This document shows, piece after piece, positions 1 to 7,859 of a DNA stretch of 21,599 nucleotides. A model generated the notes under the pieces. The model was given only the letters and a program-made list of their open reading frames with translations, was not told the origin of the DNA and did not search any database. Position 1 is the stretch's first letter, and each line of letters starts with the position of its first letter. Source of the DNA: an uncultured Sanguibacteroides sp. (GTDB taxonomy: Bacteria; Bacteroidota; Bacteroidia; Bacteroidales; Marinifilaceae); assembly GCF_900543425.1 (NCBI RefSeq), contig NZ_UQRQ01000037.1, positions 1-21,599 on the forward strand, in the 5' to 3' direction. Both the position numbers and the translations under genes were made by a program.

Positions 1-54
1 TCAGAATCTTAATCATAAATCGTAAATCAAAAATTAATTTACAATCTACAATTG

Positions 55-1032
55 TCAGTTTGTAATATAAATTTCTAAGACCTTACAGTATTCGTCGGGA
101 TATAGGGTTAGGTTTTTGAGAGAGGCCGGGATGAGTACCGTTTCTTCCTGTTTTACCTCCACGGGATCGGATTCTCCTGTCGTGATGGTGAATTTCCCTT
201 GCAGACACATGTAGATAACAAAAGAATCCAACCGAATGTATTCTTTTTCTATGTTTTTGTCGAACGTGAGTAAGTTCGTCGTAAAGTAAGGGCAATCGAC
301 TAATTGTACGGATTCGTTGTCTTTAGGCGTATAACGGATTTTATGATTCGGGTGATAGTTGTAATCGATAACGTTCGTTGCCAGTTCCGTGTGTAATTCT
401 CTCGGTTCTCCGTTTATGTCCTTACGGTCGTAATCGTAGATTCGATAAGTAATGTCTGAGGTTTGTTGTATTTCTGCAATAAAGCATCCTTTTCCGATGG
501 AGTGAACCAGACCGGAAGGGAGAAAGTAACAATCTCCTTTGTGGGGATATTCCACGTTTAGGATCTCTTGGAGCTTTTTTTGGTGCAATTTTTGTAAATA
601 CTCCGATTGGTCCACGGGCTTATTAAAGCCTAAAATCAGGGAAGCCTCTTTTTCGGCATCCACAATGTACCACATTTCGGTTTTTCCGTAGGCATTATGC
701 CTTTCTTTAGCCGTGGCATTATCGGGGTGAACCTGAATGGAGAGATTGGCCTGGGAGTCGATGTATTTAATAAGTAACGGGAATTCAATACCGAATTGTT
801 CATATACATGATCTCCTACCAGGTCCCCCATATATACTTCGATCAGTTCCTGAAGATCATTTCCTGCCAGAAACCCGTTAGATACCACGGATATGCGTTC
901 CTGTACGGCTGAGATTTCCCAACTTTCTCCTATATGTTCGGTTTCCATGTGATTCTCGCTTTTATAGGCCAGTTTATGACCACCCCAAAGAGTTTTTTTT
1001 AGAATCGGGTGAAATTTTAACGGGTACAACAT
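55..1032 (-). CDS. manA: Mannose-6-phosphate isomerase, class I (short form)
   Basis: Zinc enzyme that interconverts mannose 6-phosphate and fructose 6-phosphate in the cytoplasm, linking mannose use and GDP-mannose synthesis to glycolysis. The 325-residue protein has the cupin pattern of type I phosphomannose isomerases: QVHPDN (Q100, H102), GKTEMW (E119) and VHSIGKG (H177) supply the expected zinc ligands, and TYRIYDYDR (around residues 195-203) carries the active-site arginine. The length fits the short bacterial form, which lacks the helical insertion of the longer E. coli and eukaryotic enzymes. The start is ATG, with a good Bacteroidota -7 box about 39 bases upstream. It is transcribed alone and divergently from the lipoprotein gene at 1159. 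No terminator is visible in the 54 bases after the stop. The family call is secure; which pathway it mainly serves cannot be told from this context. Confidence 0.93.
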   Translation of the reverse strand: MLYPLKFHPILKKTLWGGHKLAYKSENHMETEHIGESWEISAVQERISVVSNGFLAGNDLQELIEVYMGDLVGDHVYEQFGIEFPLLIKYIDSQANLSIQVHPDNATAKERHNAYGKTEMWYIVDAEKEASLILGFNKPVDQSEYLQKLHQKKLQEILNVEYPHKGDCYFLPSGLVHSIGKGCFIAEIQQTSDITYRIYDYDRKDINGEPRELHTELATNVIDYNYHPNHKIRYTPKDNESVQLVDCPYFTTNLLTFDKNIEKEYIRLDSFVIYMCLQGKFTITTGESDPVEVKQEETVLIPASLKNLTLYPDEYCKVLEIYITN

Positions 1033-1070
1033 CTTCTCTGTTTGTATTAGGCATAATTATTGTATGAAGA

Positions 1071-1078
1071 CAAAGATA
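1071..1078 (-). promoter_or_regulatory. Promoter -7 box for manA
   Basis: On the minus strand this reads TATCTTTG, a full match to the Bacteroidota -7 consensus TAnnTTTG. It would give a 5' leader of roughly 30 bases before the manA ATG. No convincing -33 TTTG is seen at the usual spacing. Confidence 0.6.
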
Positions 1079-1119
1079 TTAAAAATGCATAATCTTAGCG
1101 TGAGTTTCGCTTTAAAATG

Positions 1120-1127
1120 TAATTTTG
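1120..1127 (+). promoter_or_regulatory. Promoter -7 box for the lipoprotein gene
   Basis: Reads TAATTTTG, a full match to TAnnTTTG, about 32 bases before the ATG at 1159. The -33 region is weak. It lies about 40 bp from the divergent manA -7 box, so the two promoters share upstream DNA. Confidence 0.5.
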
Positions 1128-1158
1128 ATTCGAAGAATAGAAATTAATGTAGTAAAAA

Positions 1159-2217
1159 ATGGGAAACATGAGAATTTTAGGTGCCTTTATCACTTTATTT
1201 ATTTTGGGTGCGTGTAGTGATAGTGACGACAAAGAATTTGTGTTAAATCGTAATGATCTTACGGGTAAGAATTGGTATTATAACGGGTGGATCGGTAATA
1301 AGTTAGGCTATCGGACAAATGACGTGTTGGAAGTGATTCGTTTTGATAATAATGGTAATTTGATAGGTGTGGAATATAGCGGTTTGAAAGATTCGATTGC
1401 CGGTAAATGGAAAGACCTGGAAAATAATGCTTTGAGAATAACTGATAATGACGGTAAAGAAAATACATGGAATGTACTGGGGTGTGGAAAAGGTATATTG
1501 TCTTTGCATGACGGATGGGGTGAACGCAAATACAACGAGGGACTTTCTTATCTGGAAGATTTGAGTGGGGATGCTTACTGGGTTAATCAATATTTAAGTG
1601 ATGAGAGGATTTGGAGAAAAACATTAGAGTTTAAGATAAGCGGGAACGGTTCCGTCCGGGAGGCTTATGCCATTGTGTCGGATGCGGAAGGAGGACAAAT
1701 CCTGTTGGACAGGGGGAGTTATCTTGGAAGTTTGGTCTACCAGAAAAATATCGATTTCACCGGGAACTGCGATCGGGTAAGGTTTTATTGTAAGATCGGC
1801 TCCAAATGGAATGTGAAATTCGATGAAAGTTTGTATGATACGAATATTCCGGAGCACACCTTTGACCTGAAGGCCGAATGGAGGCCTACGTCTACTTCTA
1901 CGGGTATAGATATTACCTGGACTCCTGTTGAAGAGTCGAATATATATTATCAGGTTGAGGTGTTGGATAAAAATTCAGATGCTAATAATCCGTTTTTCAA
2001 GAGCGAGGTGCTGGCCGGAACGGGAGAGTTGAATATAACGGAAGCAACACAAGGAAAGGTAGAGAATCGATTGTCTGCTTTGGTTAAAGGAGAGGTTTAT
2101 AAGATACGATTGTCAGCCATTTTGTATGAGCCGGGGATCGGAAGATACGATAACAATGCCGATCGGAATATCCAGGCTATTAGTTATGTGACGAAAGCCT
2201 TTGTTTGGGGAGAATAA
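1159..2217 (+). CDS. Orphan lipoprotein with a C-terminal Ig/fibronectin-like region
   Basis: Predicted lipoprotein of unknown function. Residues 1-18 form a signal peptide ending in the lipobox LGAC, with C19 as the lipidated cysteine. The next residues, SDSDD, are acidic and resemble the lipoprotein export signal of Bacteroidota, so surface display is plausible (inference). The N-terminal half (about 30-130) is rich in short beta strands with W, G and D turns and looks like the lipocalin-like domains common in Bacteroidales lipoproteins. The C-terminal part (about 235-350) has the rhythm of a fibronectin type III or Ig-like sandwich (DITWTPVEES, YYQVEV, YKIRLSAI). ATGs at 1159 and 1168 are both possible; the second is preceded by GGGAAAC. 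The gene is alone on its strand, and its 3' end overlaps the convergent hydrolase gene by 38 bp. I do not recognise a named family. Confidence 0.75.
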   Translation: MGNMRILGAFITLFILGACSDSDDKEFVLNRNDLTGKNWYYNGWIGNKLGYRTNDVLEVIRFDNNGNLIGVEYSGLKDSIAGKWKDLENNALRITDNDGKENTWNVLGCGKGILSLHDGWGERKYNEGLSYLEDLSGDAYWVNQYLSDERIWRKTLEFKISGNGSVREAYAIVSDAEGGQILLDRGSYLGSLVYQKNIDFTGNCDRVRFYCKIGSKWNVKFDESLYDTNIPEHTFDLKAEWRPTSTSTGIDITWTPVEESNIYYQVEVLDKNSDANNPFFKSEVLAGTGELNITEATQGKVENRLSALVKGEVYKIRLSAILYEPGIGRYDNNADRNIQAISYVTKAFVWGE

Positions 2218-2983
2218 ATGTTTTAATGGCTTGTGCTAATTTTTCCGGCTGTTCGCTATGTAACCAATGCCCGCAATCGGGTATTTGAATGAAGCGGGCA
2301 GCCGGAAATTGTTCATACAAGAAAGTCTTGTCCGTCGGGATAAGGTCGGAATGTTCTCCTTTAATGAAAAGGATCTCTCGAGTGTATTGCGACAGGGGGA
2401 GACGGGAAGGGCAGCCGCTGATTTCCTGAAAATGTTTTTGTATGGATTCATGATTGATTTTCCATTCGAATCCGTTTTCTGTTTTCCGAATATTCTTCAA
2501 AAACAATTGCTGGGATTGGGGTGTTTTGAAACGGGATTCAATAGCGTTTTTTATCTCTTCTCTTGTTTGATACGAACGAAGGTTGAAGGCAGACATGAAA
2601 TCGATGATTTTACTATGCCGTCCTCCGTCGGAAGAGGTATAGGCGATCGGAGCGATATCGATGACTACGGCCTTGCGGATAAGTTCCGGTTTTTTCATGA
2701 GTATGGCCATGACTATTTTTCCGCCCATGGAGTGTCCGGCGATGCAGGGGCGTACCGGTAATTGCAAGGACTCGATCAATTCTATGATATCATCACTCAT
2801 CGCATCGTAATTCATTTCGTCCGAATGCGGCGATTGTCCGTGATTGCGATTGTCCGGCAGGATTACCCTGAATCGGTTTTCTAATAAACGGGCAATGGGA
2901 AGCCAGTTTTCCGAGGCACCCCATAAGCCGTGAAGAATAATCAAAGGATCTCCCTGTCCGATTTCTCTGTAAAATAATTTCAT
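2180..2983 (-). CDS. Alpha/beta hydrolase, YbfF/ABHD11-like esterase
   Basis: Cytoplasmic alpha/beta-hydrolase of 267 residues with a complete triad. It has the oxyanion-hole motif HGLWG near the N terminus, then DNRNHGQSPH, the nucleophile elbow GHSMGG (S85), the acid in KGEHSD (D213) and the base in CGHWLH (H239). The order and motifs match the YbfF group of esterases/thioesterases; the substrate is unknown. A longer reading frame runs up to a TTG at 3002-3004, but the ATG at 2983 is preferred: its protein begins MKLFYRE, typical of the family, and the likely -7 box lies on top of the TTG codon. It sits 49 bases after the stop of the membrane-protein gene at 3033 and appears to have its own promoter. 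Its last 38 bp overlap the convergent lipoprotein gene. Confidence 0.88.
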   Translation of the reverse strand: MKLFYREIGQGDPLIILHGLWGASENWLPIARLLENRFRVILPDNRNHGQSPHSDEMNYDAMSDDIIELIESLQLPVRPCIAGHSMGGKIVMAILMKKPELIRKAVVIDIAPIAYTSSDGGRHSKIIDFMSAFNLRSYQTREEIKNAIESRFKTPQSQQLFLKNIRKTENGFEWKINHESIQKHFQEISGCPSRLPLSQYTREILFIKGEHSDLIPTDKTFLYEQFPAARFIQIPDCGHWLHSEQPEKLAQAIKTFILPKQRLSSHN

Positions 2984-3001
2984 CGTTTGTTTTCGTCGTG
3001 G

Positions 3002-3032
3002 CAAATTTACAAGCTATCTGTCATAAAAGAAA
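3002..3032 (-). promoter_or_regulatory. Promoter for the alpha/beta hydrolase gene
   Basis: The minus strand has TTTC (3029-3032), a 19-base gap, then TAAATTTG (3002-3009), which fits TAnnTTTG fully. Transcription would start near 2995, about 12 bases before the ATG at 2983. This excludes the upstream TTG as the start if the promoter is the one used. It abuts the end of the preceding gene. Confidence 0.5.
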
Positions 3033-3620
3033 CTATTTTTCTTCAAATTCTTTTAATTCCGTAAGCGTTTTGTTGATCTGTTTCATCTGCTTACGGAGCC
3101 GAGACAACATAAATAGCTCTAATGCTATCGTAATTAAGACCAGCGTAATGGCATAAAAGATCAGCGCCTTGGAAGAGAATGCCTCTTTTTTTTGGTAAAT
3201 GATATTAATTACGGGAATAAGAATAAGATAGAAGAAGAAATTTTCTTTGAATATCCACGATTTATAGGTGTCTATTCGTTTTTTGATTGACAGGATATTC
3301 ATGTTGCTAATATCGATTCGGGATAAATAACAGTATTTTCTATAGCACCATATGACGCCTCCGAAAGTGATTATTCCGGCGATGATAATATTAATTTGAA
3401 TAATGAATGGTGTCGGTTTAAACAGCAGGATACCCGCTAAAAATAGGGTCGAGGCGAAACACAGGATCGTACTGAATATTTCTATGTTTTGTAACTTCTC
3501 TAAAGCTGTATTCCCTTTGCTACAGATCGTCTCTTTCATCAATTGCTTGTTGATAAACTCGTATCGTTCCAAGCGTTCATTAAGTGTTTTCCAATCTGCT
3601 TTTAATTCTTCCAGTTCCAT
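3033..3620 (-). CDS. Four-helix membrane protein, putative partner or anti-sigma of the ECF factor
   Basis: Hypothetical inner-membrane protein of 195 residues. A charged, probably helical cytoplasmic N terminus (about 1-45, beginning MELEELKADW) is followed by four hydrophobic segments at about 48-67, 73-93, 126-142 and 151-172, and a short basic/acidic helical tail. It starts 10 bases after the stop of the ECF sigma gene, so the two are almost surely co-transcribed. By position and topology it could be the anti-sigma factor, with the N-terminal region binding the sigma factor. However, it lacks the HxxxCxxC zinc motif of classical anti-sigma domains and the single-helix FecR layout with a large periplasmic domain. 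That role is therefore inference from synteny. Similar small multi-helix proteins beside ECF genes are common in Bacteroidota and usually left as hypothetical. Confidence 0.8.
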   Translation of the reverse strand: MELEELKADWKTLNERLERYEFINKQLMKETICSKGNTALEKLQNIEIFSTILCFASTLFLAGILLFKPTPFIIQINIIIAGIITFGGVIWCYRKYCYLSRIDISNMNILSIKKRIDTYKSWIFKENFFFYLILIPVINIIYQKKEAFSSKALIFYAITLVLITIALELFMLSRLRKQMKQINKTLTELKEFEEK

Positions 3621-3630
3621 GATGTATGAT

Positions 3631-4119
3631 CTAAAGGTTCGACATTTTTTTCAACTTATCTTTGGTGCGGTTTAGCTTTGTGGCCACGTTGGTGATTGTC
3701 AGACCGGTGATGTTCGCTATCTCTTGGTATGACTTCTCTTCCAGGTAGAGTAATATTAAAGCCTTTTCCAAATCGTTCAATCGATTGATTCGAAAGTATA
3801 GTTCTTGTAAAAGTTCCGTTGTCGCGTTATCTTCCTCCATAATATCCAGAATTGAGGTGAGAGGCAGTATTTTGGGCTTTCGGGAAAAACGCCGGAAAAG
3901 GGAGAGGCAGGTGTTTAATGCGATGCGATATACCCAAGTCGAGACCTTACTCTCGTAACGGAAATTAGGAAAGCTTTTCCATAAATTGAAAACGGTCTCT
4001 TGATAGAGATCGCTTAAATGCTCTTTGTTTTCGGCATAAATATAGCAAACCTTATAGATGATTCGTTGATGTTCTTCGACAAGGGCTGTAAATTCTTTTT
4101 CCAGTAGATGTTTTTCCAT
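3631..4119 (-). CDS. RNA polymerase ECF-type sigma factor
   Basis: Directs RNA polymerase to a dedicated promoter set. The 162-residue protein has the two-domain ECF plan. Region 2 (about 8-75) includes DLYQETVFNLWKSF and the promoter-melting segment FRYESKVSTWVYRIALNT. After a short linker (80-105), region 4 (about 108-160) contains the helix-turn-helix YQEIANITGLTITNVATKLN. Length and motifs are normal, with no extra domain. The gene heads an operon with the membrane protein at 3033. There is no SusC/SusD pair nearby, so it is unlikely to be the FecI-type factor of a polysaccharide locus. A -7 box of housekeeping type lies about 58 bases upstream; I cannot see a distinct ECF-type promoter that would show autoregulation. 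The ECF assignment is secure; the signal and regulon are unknown. Confidence 0.93.
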   Translation of the reverse strand: MEKHLLEKEFTALVEEHQRIIYKVCYIYAENKEHLSDLYQETVFNLWKSFPNFRYESKVSTWVYRIALNTCLSLFRRFSRKPKILPLTSILDIMEEDNATTELLQELYFRINRLNDLEKALILLYLEEKSYQEIANITGLTITNVATKLNRTKDKLKKMSNL

Positions 4120-4176
4120 ATCTATCGTGTTTTGCCCTATTAGTCGTTTATGATGCTATAAAATCACGTTTAACTG

Positions 4177-4184
4177 CAAAAATA
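4177..4184 (-). promoter_or_regulatory. Candidate -7 box for the sigma-factor operon
   Basis: The minus strand reads TATTTTTG, which fits TAnnTTTG, and would give a leader of about 50 bases before the sigma ATG. No good -33 partner is seen. The region is AT-rich, so a chance match is possible. Confidence 0.4.
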
Positions 4185-4210
4185 TTTTGATGGGAGACCG
4201 GTTGAATGGT

Positions 4211-4240
4211 AAAAAAAAACCGCCCGGAGGCGGTTTTTAT
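4211..4240 (-). terminator. Rho-independent terminator of frdCAB
   Basis: AAAAACCGCC (4215-4224) pairs perfectly with GGCGGTTTTT (4229-4238) around a CGGA loop. On the minus strand a run of nine T follows the GC-rich stem. It begins only a few bases after the frdB stop codon. Confidence 0.93.
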
Positions 4241-4241
4241 T

Positions 4242-5003
4242 TTAGTCTTTCAATTTTGCTTTCAGGTATTCTCTATTCAGTCGAGCGATATGCTCGATAG
4301 AGATACTCTTGGGGCATTCGGATTCACAGGCTCCCGTGTTGGTACAGTTTCCGAATCCGAGTTCGTCCATCTTGGCAACCATGGCTTTAGCCCGGCGTGC
4401 CGCTTCGATTTTACCCTGAGGCAATAATGCCAGTTGTGAAACCTTGGCAGCCACGAAAAGCATGGCCGAAGAGTTTTTACAGGTTGCAGCACAAGCTCCG
4501 CAGCCTATGCAGGCTGCTGCATCCATTGCTTCTTCTGCTTTTTCGTTAGCAATAGGAATTGCATTACCGTCAGGAACACCCCCCGTGTTCACGGATACAT
4601 ATCCACCTGCCTGTAAGATCTTCTCGTATGCTCCACGGTCAACGATTAGGTCTTTGATTACGGGGAAGGCTCCGCAACGCCAGGGTTCGATCGTGATGGT
4701 TGCTCCATCCTCGAAACGGCGCATATGCAATTGACAAGTCGTCACGTCATCGTCTGGTCCGTGAGCACGGCCGTCGATAAACAAGCTACACGTTCCACAA
4801 ATACCTTCACGGCAATCATGGTCAAATGCAACCGGTTCTTTATTTTCGCTTACAAGCTGTTCGTTCAGGATATCCAACATTTCAAGGAATGAAGTGCCGG
4901 TAGAGATATCATGGATTTTGTATGTTTCAAACCCGCCTTTGGATTTAGCATCTTTTTGACGCCAGATCTTCAGAGTTAGTTCTTTTAATATTTTATCTGC
5001 CAT
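4242..5003 (-). CDS. frdB: Fumarate reductase/succinate dehydrogenase iron-sulfur subunit
   Basis: Electron-transfer subunit that carries electrons between the quinone site of FrdC and the flavin of FrdA on the cytoplasmic face of the inner membrane. The 253-residue protein has a plant-type [2Fe-2S] motif (C64, C69, C72, C90) in the N-terminal half. The C-terminal half has CIGCGAC (C165, C168, C171), C175, C220, C226 and C230-P, supplying one [4Fe-4S] and one [3Fe-4S] cluster as in other FrdB/SdhB proteins. The frame continues to a TTG at 5007-5009, but the ATG at 5003 (MADKIL) is the more natural start. It is the last gene of the operon, 70 bases after frdA, and ends at a strong terminator. 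Sequence alone cannot settle the preferred direction; in anaerobic Bacteroidales this complex works mainly as a fumarate reductase. Confidence 0.96.
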   Translation of the reverse strand: MADKILKELTLKIWRQKDAKSKGGFETYKIHDISTGTSFLEMLDILNEQLVSENKEPVAFDHDCREGICGTCSLFIDGRAHGPDDDVTTCQLHMRRFEDGATITIEPWRCGAFPVIKDLIVDRGAYEKILQAGGYVSVNTGGVPDGNAIPIANEKAEEAMDAAACIGCGACAATCKNSSAMLFVAAKVSQLALLPQGKIEAARRAKAMVAKMDELGFGNCTNTGACESECPKSISIEHIARLNREYLKAKLKD

Positions 5004-5073
5004 AACCAATTTTGTTTTAAATGCTAAATTGCAGGTCGTTCATTTGTGTCGATGCCTACAATTTAAATTGTCA

Positions 5074-7014
5074 TTATTTATAAGAGCGTTGGGTTACTTC
5101 AATATTTTCGAATACAAGGGGTTCCTTGTGCAGTTCAGGAGCTGTATTTTCACCTTTATATTCCCACGCGGAAACATATTGGTAATGTTCATCGTCCCGT
5201 TTTGCTTCACCTTCTTCCGTAACGGATTCCAAACGACAATGTCCACCGCAAGATTCGTTACGATCCAATGCATCGTGAGCCATCAGGTCGGCAATCTCTA
5301 AGAAATCAGCTATACGTCCGGCTTTTTCCAACTCATTGTTCATCGCGGTGAATTCTCCGGTGATACGAAGATCCTTGTAAAACTCTTCTTTTAGTTCGGC
5401 AATTAATTTGATTGCTTTTTGTAAACCTTCCGCGTCACGGGCCATTCCGATATAATCCCACATAATATGTCCTAATAGTTTGTGGAAATGATCAGGAGAT
5501 TTACTTCCTTTTATATCGTATAACTTACGTAAACGATCGGTTACCCGTTTCTCTGCTTCATCGAATTCGGGTGTATTGGTTTTGATTTTCGGTGTTTGAA
5601 TATCTTTTGCCAGATAATCACCGATGGTGTACGGCAGTACGAAATAACCATCAGCCAGACCTTGCATTAAAGCAGAAGCTCCCAGACGGTTGGCTCCGTG
5701 ATCGGAGAAATTACACTCTCCGATGGCATATAAACCCGGAACGGTTGTCATCAGGTTATAGTCAACCCAAAGACCTCCCATTGTATAGTGAATGGCCGGG
5801 TAGATCATCATCGGGTTATTATAGGGATCGACAGCCGTGATCTTTTCATACATCTGGAACAAGTTTCCGTAACGTTTCTCGATGGTCTCTTTTCCCAAAC
5901 GATCGATAGCGTATTTGAAATCCAAGAATACAGCCTTTCCTGTATTATTTACTCCGAAACCGGCATCGCATCTCTCTTTGGCGGCCCGGGAGGCCACATC
6001 ACGAGGAACTAAGTTTCCGAATGCCGGGTAACGGCGTTCCAGATAGAAGTCGCGGTCCTCGTCCGGTATGTCGTTCGGGTTTAATGTTCCGGCTTGTAAT
6101 TTCTTAGCATCTTCTATTTTTTTCGGAACCCAAACACGACCGTCATTACGTAATGATTCGGACATCAAAGTCAGTTTACTCTGTTGTTCTCCGTGTACCG
6201 GAATACAGGTCGGGTGAATTTGTACGAAACAAGGATTTGCAAAAAATGCTCCTCGTTTGTAAGCTTGCCATGCGGCACTTCCGTTACATCCCATGGCATT
6301 TGTCGAAAGGAAAAATACGTTACCGTAACCTCCGGTCGCCAGAACAACGGCATGTGCACCGAAACGTTCGATTTTACCGGTTACCAAGTCACGGGCGATA
6401 ACTCCTCTTGCTTTTCCGTCAACAAGGACTACATCCAAAACTTCATGACGGTTATATACTTTAATCTGGCCTTTCTCGATTTGACGATTCATGGCCCCGT
6501 AACAGCCGAGCAATAGCTGTTGTCCGGTTTGTCCTCGGGCGTAGAACGTACGGCTAACCAAAGCACCACCGAAAGAACGGTTTGCCAGGAGACCGCCGTA
6601 ATCACGGGCGAAAGGAACTCCTTGAGCCACACATTGGTCGATAATGGCATTACTTACTTCTGCCAGACGATACACGTTAGCCTCACGAGCCCGATAGTCT
6701 CCTCCCTTGATGGTTTCATAGAATAATCTATAAACGGAGTCGTTATCGTTTGTATAGTTCTTTGCTGCGTTAATACCTCCTTGTGCGGCAATAGAGTGAG
6801 CCCGGCGAGGAGAATCCTGATAACAGAAAGAGAGAACGTTATAGCCAAGCTCAGCAAGGCTGGCGGCTGCAGATCCACCGGCAAGTCCGGTACCTACGAC
6901 AATAATATCTAATTTCCTTTTATTAGCAGGACTGACAACACCAATATGAGCTTTATGGTTTGACCATTTTTCTACTAACGGTCCTGCAGGTATTTTTGCG
7001 TTTAATTCTGTCAT
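5074..7014 (-). CDS. frdA: Fumarate reductase/succinate dehydrogenase flavoprotein subunit
   Basis: Catalytic subunit that reduces fumarate to succinate, or the reverse, using covalently bound FAD. The 646-residue protein opens with a dinucleotide fold, VVGTGLAGGSAA (GxGxxG at 41-46), and has the FAD-linking histidine in RRAHSIAAQGG (H73). Active-site elements include QIHPT (H267), NLVPRDVASRA (R338, the likely proton-transfer arginine), HYTMGG (H409) and GANRLG (R443). The C-terminal helical domain (about 480-646) is complete. Length fits the Bacteroidota/epsilonproteobacterial type, longer than E. coli FrdA. It lies between frdC (60 bases upstream) and frdB (70 bases downstream), an order typical for Bacteroidales. 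The ATG start is clear and no residue I checked is missing. I see no separate promoter in front of it. Confidence 0.97.
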   Translation of the reverse strand: MTELNAKIPAGPLVEKWSNHKAHIGVVSPANKRKLDIIVVGTGLAGGSAAASLAELGYNVLSFCYQDSPRRAHSIAAQGGINAAKNYTNDNDSVYRLFYETIKGGDYRAREANVYRLAEVSNAIIDQCVAQGVPFARDYGGLLANRSFGGALVSRTFYARGQTGQQLLLGCYGAMNRQIEKGQIKVYNRHEVLDVVLVDGKARGVIARDLVTGKIERFGAHAVVLATGGYGNVFFLSTNAMGCNGSAAWQAYKRGAFFANPCFVQIHPTCIPVHGEQQSKLTLMSESLRNDGRVWVPKKIEDAKKLQAGTLNPNDIPDEDRDFYLERRYPAFGNLVPRDVASRAAKERCDAGFGVNNTGKAVFLDFKYAIDRLGKETIEKRYGNLFQMYEKITAVDPYNNPMMIYPAIHYTMGGLWVDYNLMTTVPGLYAIGECNFSDHGANRLGASALMQGLADGYFVLPYTIGDYLAKDIQTPKIKTNTPEFDEAEKRVTDRLRKLYDIKGSKSPDHFHKLLGHIMWDYIGMARDAEGLQKAIKLIAELKEEFYKDLRITGEFTAMNNELEKAGRIADFLEIADLMAHDALDRNESCGGHCRLESVTEEGEAKRDDEHYQYVSAWEYKGENTAPELHKEPLVFENIEVTQRSYK

Positions 7015-7074
7015 AACGAATAATTTTTAATTTTGATTTTTAGATTCAGATTTCTCATAGGAACTTAGTGGTCG

Positions 7075-7767
7075 TTAATTACCGCCTAAGCCTAAAATAA
7101 AATAGAGTGGGATAATGCTGAATCCTACGGCAATGATAATCGCGAAAATTTTAGCAAGACATTCTAATCTTTTTCTCCAAATCTGGTTGCAAAAACCGAT
7201 GGATTGGAATGCTGACCAAAATCCGTGGGTGAGATGAAGACCTAAGAATACACCGCCTAAAATATAAATCAAACCGTAGATAATGCTGGATTTAAATAAT
7301 CCTGCTACCAGAGCGTAAGTGTTTTCCATGGCTACTCCATCCACGTTGATTTCTGTCAAGAGAGGATCTCCTGCAAACTTAATTTTCCACCAGAAGTTCC
7401 AAAGATGTACGACCAAAAAGATTAAAACCAATCCTCCCAGAATGTACATATTTCTGGAAGACCAGGTACAGTTACCTGCTTGGTTCCGTAAATCGTATTT
7501 GACGGGACGTGCACTTCTGTTTTGGAGCGTTAAGATGGAGGCTAATACGATGTGAATGATAAATCCTAATGCCAAAATCGGTTCAATGATTTTGATTAAT
7601 GGATTGGTTGCCATAAAATGAGCTCCAATGTTAAATAACTCACCACTATTATCCACGATTAAAAGTAGATTTAGTGCCAAGTGAATGCACAAAAACGCAA
7701 TAAGAAAAAGACCCGATAAACTCAGAATGATCTTTTTCCCGATCGACGATGTTAAGAAATTACTCAT
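7075..7767 (-). CDS. frdC: Fumarate reductase/succinate dehydrogenase cytochrome b subunit (b558 family)
   Basis: Membrane anchor and quinone-reactive subunit. The 230-residue protein has five hydrophobic helices at about 12-37, 58-80, 107-128, 150-178 and 203-227. Histidines inside or at the edges of helices (H29, H72, H121, and H178 or H181) match the positions expected for two b hemes in the single-subunit anchors of the Wolinella/Bacteroides type. With no second anchor gene (sdhD/frdD) present, this points to a type B complex. It probably exchanges electrons with menaquinone (inference from the lifestyle of the group). It is the first gene of the operon, with an ATG start and a -7 box about 46 bases upstream. 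Confidence 0.95.
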   Translation of the reverse strand: MSNFLTSSIGKKIILSLSGLFLIAFLCIHLALNLLLIVDNSGELFNIGAHFMATNPLIKIIEPILALGFIIHIVLASILTLQNRSARPVKYDLRNQAGNCTWSSRNMYILGGLVLIFLVVHLWNFWWKIKFAGDPLLTEINVDGVAMENTYALVAGLFKSSIIYGLIYILGGVFLGLHLTHGFWSAFQSIGFCNQIWRKRLECLAKIFAIIIAVGFSIIPLYFILGLGGN

Positions 7768-7812
7768 AATTAAGTCTATTTATTGATAACTATTTAAATT
7801 CTTTTGCGTCAA

Positions 7813-7820
7813 CAAAAGTA
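7813..7820 (-). promoter_or_regulatory. Promoter -7 box for frdCAB
   Basis: The minus strand reads TACTTTTG, a full match to TAnnTTTG, giving a leader of about 40 bases before the frdC ATG. The -33 region has no clear TTTG. The same octamer heads the GH3-fusion gene at 10961-10968. Confidence 0.6.
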
Positions 7821-7859
7821 CCTTTTTTTCCGGCATATGGAACGCTTTCAGCTATTTTA

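Noticed and set aside
2267..2761. A 164-codon open frame on the plus strand
   Set aside because: It lies wholly antisense to the alpha/beta hydrolase, which has a full catalytic triad. The product has no signal, domain or sensible composition, so it is a shadow.
2984..3004. TTG-started extension of the hydrolase (seven extra residues)
   Set aside because: The TTG codon coincides with the likely -7 box, and the family begins close to the internal ATG.
3631..4119. FecI-type sigma factor of a polysaccharide utilisation locus
   Set aside because: No FecR-like protein, SusC/SusD pair or glycoside hydrolase cluster is adjacent.
4206..4427. A 73-codon open frame on the plus strand
   Set aside because: It starts in the frdCAB terminator and runs antisense to frdB, whose cysteine motifs prove the minus-strand reading.
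5004..5009. TTG-started extension of frdB (two extra residues)
   Set aside because: The following ATG is a normal start; no evidence favours TTG.
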